Assembly (NCBI GenBank): GCA_037447655.1
Contig: JBBHKE010000192.1
Location: 10,001 to 72,500 of the forward strand
Direction: 5' to 3'
Length of the DNA stretch: 62,500 nt
Source of the DNA: Zygnema cylindricum
Lineage: Eukaryota > Streptophyta > Zygnematophyceae > Zygnematales > Zygnemataceae
Under the pieces are notes generated by a model that was not told where the DNA came from, made no database searches, and was given only the letters and a program-made list of their open reading frames with translations. The first letter of the stretch is position 1. Each line of letters opens with the position of its first letter. Below are positions 60,049 to 62,500 of the stretch, piece by piece. Both the position numbers and the translations under genes were made by a program.

Positions 60049-60480
60049 TTTTTACTAGTGTTGGGTATCGAGGACCTTTTGCCGATATTCGATATATATC
60101 GAATTTCAGGTACCCGATATTCAATATATCGCTTCGATATATCGAAAACCAAATTATCGCGATATATCGCCGATATATCGAACCATAAAAAAAATGAAAA
60201 TTTTCATTTTTTTTTCCAAACCCAACCCCCCCCCCCCCCCCCCCCCCCCCGGGGGGGGGGGGGGGGGGGGGGGCAAATATCCGTACGATTTTCCGTGCGA
60301 TTTTCCGTACAATTTTCTGTACAATGACTGTACGGACACCCATTTTTTGCGATATATATCGCGATAATTTATGTTGGTCCCGGTACGATATATCAAGGAA
60401 TCTGCTCGATCGATATTCGATATATCGAATATCGAAATTATCGCGATATGAATTAACCCGATACCCAACACTACTAAAAA
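60049..60480. repeat. Foldback element with CGATATATCG arms
   Basis: TTTTTACTAGTGTTGGG at the left faces CCCAACACTACTAAAAA at the right. Both arms are full of ATATCG/CGATAT words that pair with themselves and with each other. TAGTGTTGGG ends occur in some hAT elements, but no 8-bp duplication is seen. ORFs with Pro/Gly runs are from the homopolymers. Confidence 0.65.
60226..60273. repeat. C25 followed directly by G23
   Basis: 25 C (60226-60250) then 23 G (60251-60273) with no spacer, near the centre of the foldback element. It could form a hairpin or G-quadruplex, or be a sequencing or gap-joining artefact. Confidence 0.9.
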
Positions 60481-60504
60481 TCCCTTAAATAACCCTTAAA
60501 GGTG

Positions 60505-60660
60505 CGAAAATGTACGAACATTGTCAAGAAATGTACGAAAATGTACTGGTACATAGTCAGGTACGAATTTTTAACATTTTTTTCATCGTTAAATGCGTAT
60601 CGTGCGTAGTATTCCCGCGTTCGTTTCGTGCTTATTATGCGCACGGGACAACTATGATTA
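60505..60660. repeat. GTACG-rich repeat module, second copy
   Basis: Partner of 38700-38880: AAATGTACGAA words, then TCGTTAAATGCGTATCGTGC and TTATGCGCACG in the same order. Confidence 0.6.
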
Positions 60661-60730
60661 CAAAGGACAAGTGAAAAGCTGAACTTTTAGCCTGCGTGAA
60701 TTGCCACGCTGGCATATTCGGTTTGACTTA

Positions 60731-61460
60731 GCGTGCGTCTTTATGTGCCAAAGTAAGGGTTTTTTTTTTTCTGTCGTTTTCTTGTAAAACTTAGAGCCGT
60801 ACCGCGTAAGTTTCAAGTGTACAAAAAAATAAAAAAAAAGGAGAAGTACATTTTAAGTCATCATCGAATTTAATATGTACTACATGTTGTCATCTTGTGT
60901 TCTTCGACCCACGGTCACGCCAAAAACGTCATCTTCAAACTTTTCTTTAAAACACAGGGACGATGTGTTTTAAAACAAAGTATTTTCGAAAAACAAATAG
61001 GAACACGTATTCGCACGTGTAATATTTTTTACAAAATTTCAAACGAATTCAAGCGACGGCGAAAGGTACACTATTGCGTTATGTTTTGTCCGTTTGCGTT
61101 CAAATACGACAAAGTAAAGTACACAATTTGTTTGGTTTTGTCCGTTTGCGCCTGGCACGGATTTTATTTCGCCAGGGGTCTCAAGATTCCGATGACATTT
61201 CACGAGATTCCGATGACATTTCACGTCGAGCGGACAGGCGACGCAAAGGCAAAGTGTATCTTCTTCACCGTGAAAGGGCACAGGCTGGAAGGCGGTACGT
61301 CTACAATGTCACGAAAGCTCTTGTGACGTCGGAAGCAGTTACAAAAAATAACTTGCGTCATCACAGATTGTAGACGTTGACAGCCGTCACGGGCATTGTC
61401 AGCGTATACAATCGTCACACCCTTAAGTAACTATTTCGTTGTTACACATAGGGACACTTA
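60731..61460. mobile_element. Degraded PIF/Harbinger-like element
   Basis: Left part TTTATGTGCCAAAGTAAGGG with a T-run and CTGTCGTTTTC parallels the left end at 56967. It also has GGGGTCTCAAGATTCC, a CTACAATGTCACG part and a right end TTACACATAGGGACACTT. The terminal bases and duplication are no longer clear. Overlapping frames at 60895-61418 follow no known protein. Confidence 0.45.
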
Positions 61461-61915
61461 AAATCCGGGTCCGCTGGATATGCGCTAAAAAACAAAGTAA
61501 ATTCTTTAAGTTTGGAGTACATAGAGACACCCTAAGTCTGTTTATTTCTCCTTGTCTTGATTCTCTTTTTTATTATTGTTTGTGTCATTGTACTTTTTAA
61601 GTCGCTTAACTCTACGTCATTACTTTAGGTCTTAATCACACTTGTAAATTGCCGCCCTAAAGTGAATCCCTTAAAATCTAAACTACACATGTTAGAATGT
61701 AGTCTTAACGTCAATCTCTTATAATCTCGAACACATTTATTAGAATCTAAACTAGAATCCTTTTTGTTGCAGAGCACCAAAAAGCGCTTAGACTCCACAG
61801 TAATTAGCACTGTGTAATTTGTATTGAAGTGAATTTCTCACTTAATGAAATTATTCCAAATTCAATTGAATTTCTCTTTTCAAATGCATTGATATTTTCT
61901 TTCGTGTTTAATTTC
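61461..61915. other. Stretch before the second Copia gag
   Basis: May hold the 5' LTR end of the element to the right, but no LTR partner and no primer site could be identified in the window. Repeated AATCTAAAC/TTAGAATC words near 61670-61760. Confidence 0.3.
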
Positions 61916-62203
61916 ATGGCGTCTGCCAATCCACGTCCAACAAGTTATGGGCCCCGCCATGCCAATACTAATAGCATTCAAAAGTTTGATGGCCAAAACT
62001 TCTATGATTGGTCTTTTTCCGCCATGCATTTTTTCAAACACGAGAAGATTTGGGATCACTTTACGGACATTTCCACACCTCCTATCAGTGCCTCTACATG
62101 TACTCCAGCAGAGAAAGCTTAAAAAAAAGGAGAAATACTTGCATGGAAACAAAAGGATGAGGACTCAAATGCTCGCTTGGTGATGGCAGTAACTACCAAG
62201 TGA
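61916..62203 (+). pseudogene. Copia gag N terminus of a second lineage, broken
   Basis: From the ATG at 61916 the frame reads MASANPRPTSYG, then KFDGQNFYDWSFSAMHFFKHEKIWDHF, the usual start of plant Copia gag (a ligand-like F-D-G-x-N-F-x-x-W pattern and a glutamine/lysine-rich WKQKDEDSNARLVMAV). A TAA at 62120 interrupts it, and another stop follows at about 62201. It is unlike the gag of the other Copia copies here, so it is another lineage. The rest of the element lies outside the window. Confidence 0.7.
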
Positions 62204-62500
62204 ACTCGTCTTGTTCGAGGCGCCTCCTTTTCAGCCAAGGCTTAGAATCGTTTGCAAGCGGCTTATATTCAAACCGGATGGGCCACCCGTCGTATTCAAA
62301 AAAGATCATTTTCTAAGCTATTTATGCCTAATGCAAGAAAAATGAACTAAGTGGCAATCAAAAGACCAAATGCCACGTGTACAAGCCGCACTATCAATAA
62401 TGCAATATAGGAGCATCTACTCGACTAAATGTTACATGATTTAATGTTTCTCAATTGAAATCAGTAAATCACTAATGAAGTTGTGACTATGCGATTTCGT

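Noticed and set aside
59975-60471. ORFs with poly-Pro and poly-Gly
   Set aside because: Translation of C25G23 and CGATAT palindromes.

Overview
The window looks like transposon-rich nuclear DNA of a streptophyte, most likely a land plant. One cellular gene is supported: a split, GC-rich kinase gene of the plant PEP-carboxylase-kinase-related (PEPKR)/CDPK type on the minus strand at 45310-48162. The rest is AT-rich DNA full of GTAC/GTACG words and built of nested mobile elements. Introns, initiator-tRNA-primed Copia elements, a TRIM and MITE-like elements all fit a plant nucleus. The species cannot be named from this sequence.

Layout. 1-9828: partial transposase-like ORF at the left edge, two related AAACAGAAA-type minisatellites each followed by a duplicated ORF-bearing block (830-1520, 6850-7560), a Copia LTR fragment, a long pyrimidine-rich tract with a (TC)45 microsatellite, and small TA-flanked elements. 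9834-16067: complete, very young Copia retrotransposon (884-bp LTRs differing at three sites, 5-bp target duplication ACTCT). 16920-34558: a pile of older Copia copies, three LTRs in plus orientation joined to a minus-strand cluster sharing one LTR. 34559-43018: PIF/Harbinger-like elements (TAA duplications), a 3-kb element with a perfect 20-bp terminal inverted repeat, two solo Copia LTRs and a TRIM amplified into a 243-bp tandem array. 45310-48162: the kinase gene. 48163-62500: mostly unannotatable AT-rich DNA with foldback elements, another Harbinger-like element, a 209-bp MITE, and a degraded gag of a second Copia lineage at the right edge.

Themes. (1) The Copia family here has unusual features: a primer site matching the anticodon arm of initiator tRNA-Met (half-tRNA priming as in Drosophila copia), a candidate gag start codon inside that site, a 3'-terminal LTR hairpin with apparent compensatory changes, and a tRNA-like module antisense in every LTR long enough to show it. 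(2) The TRIM has LTRs carrying a sense-strand tRNA-shaped unit with a complete 71-nt cloverleaf. (3) The kinase has lost the catalytic-loop Asp, Lys and Asn and is predicted to be a pseudokinase. All similarity statements come from reading the sequence by eye; no searches were run.
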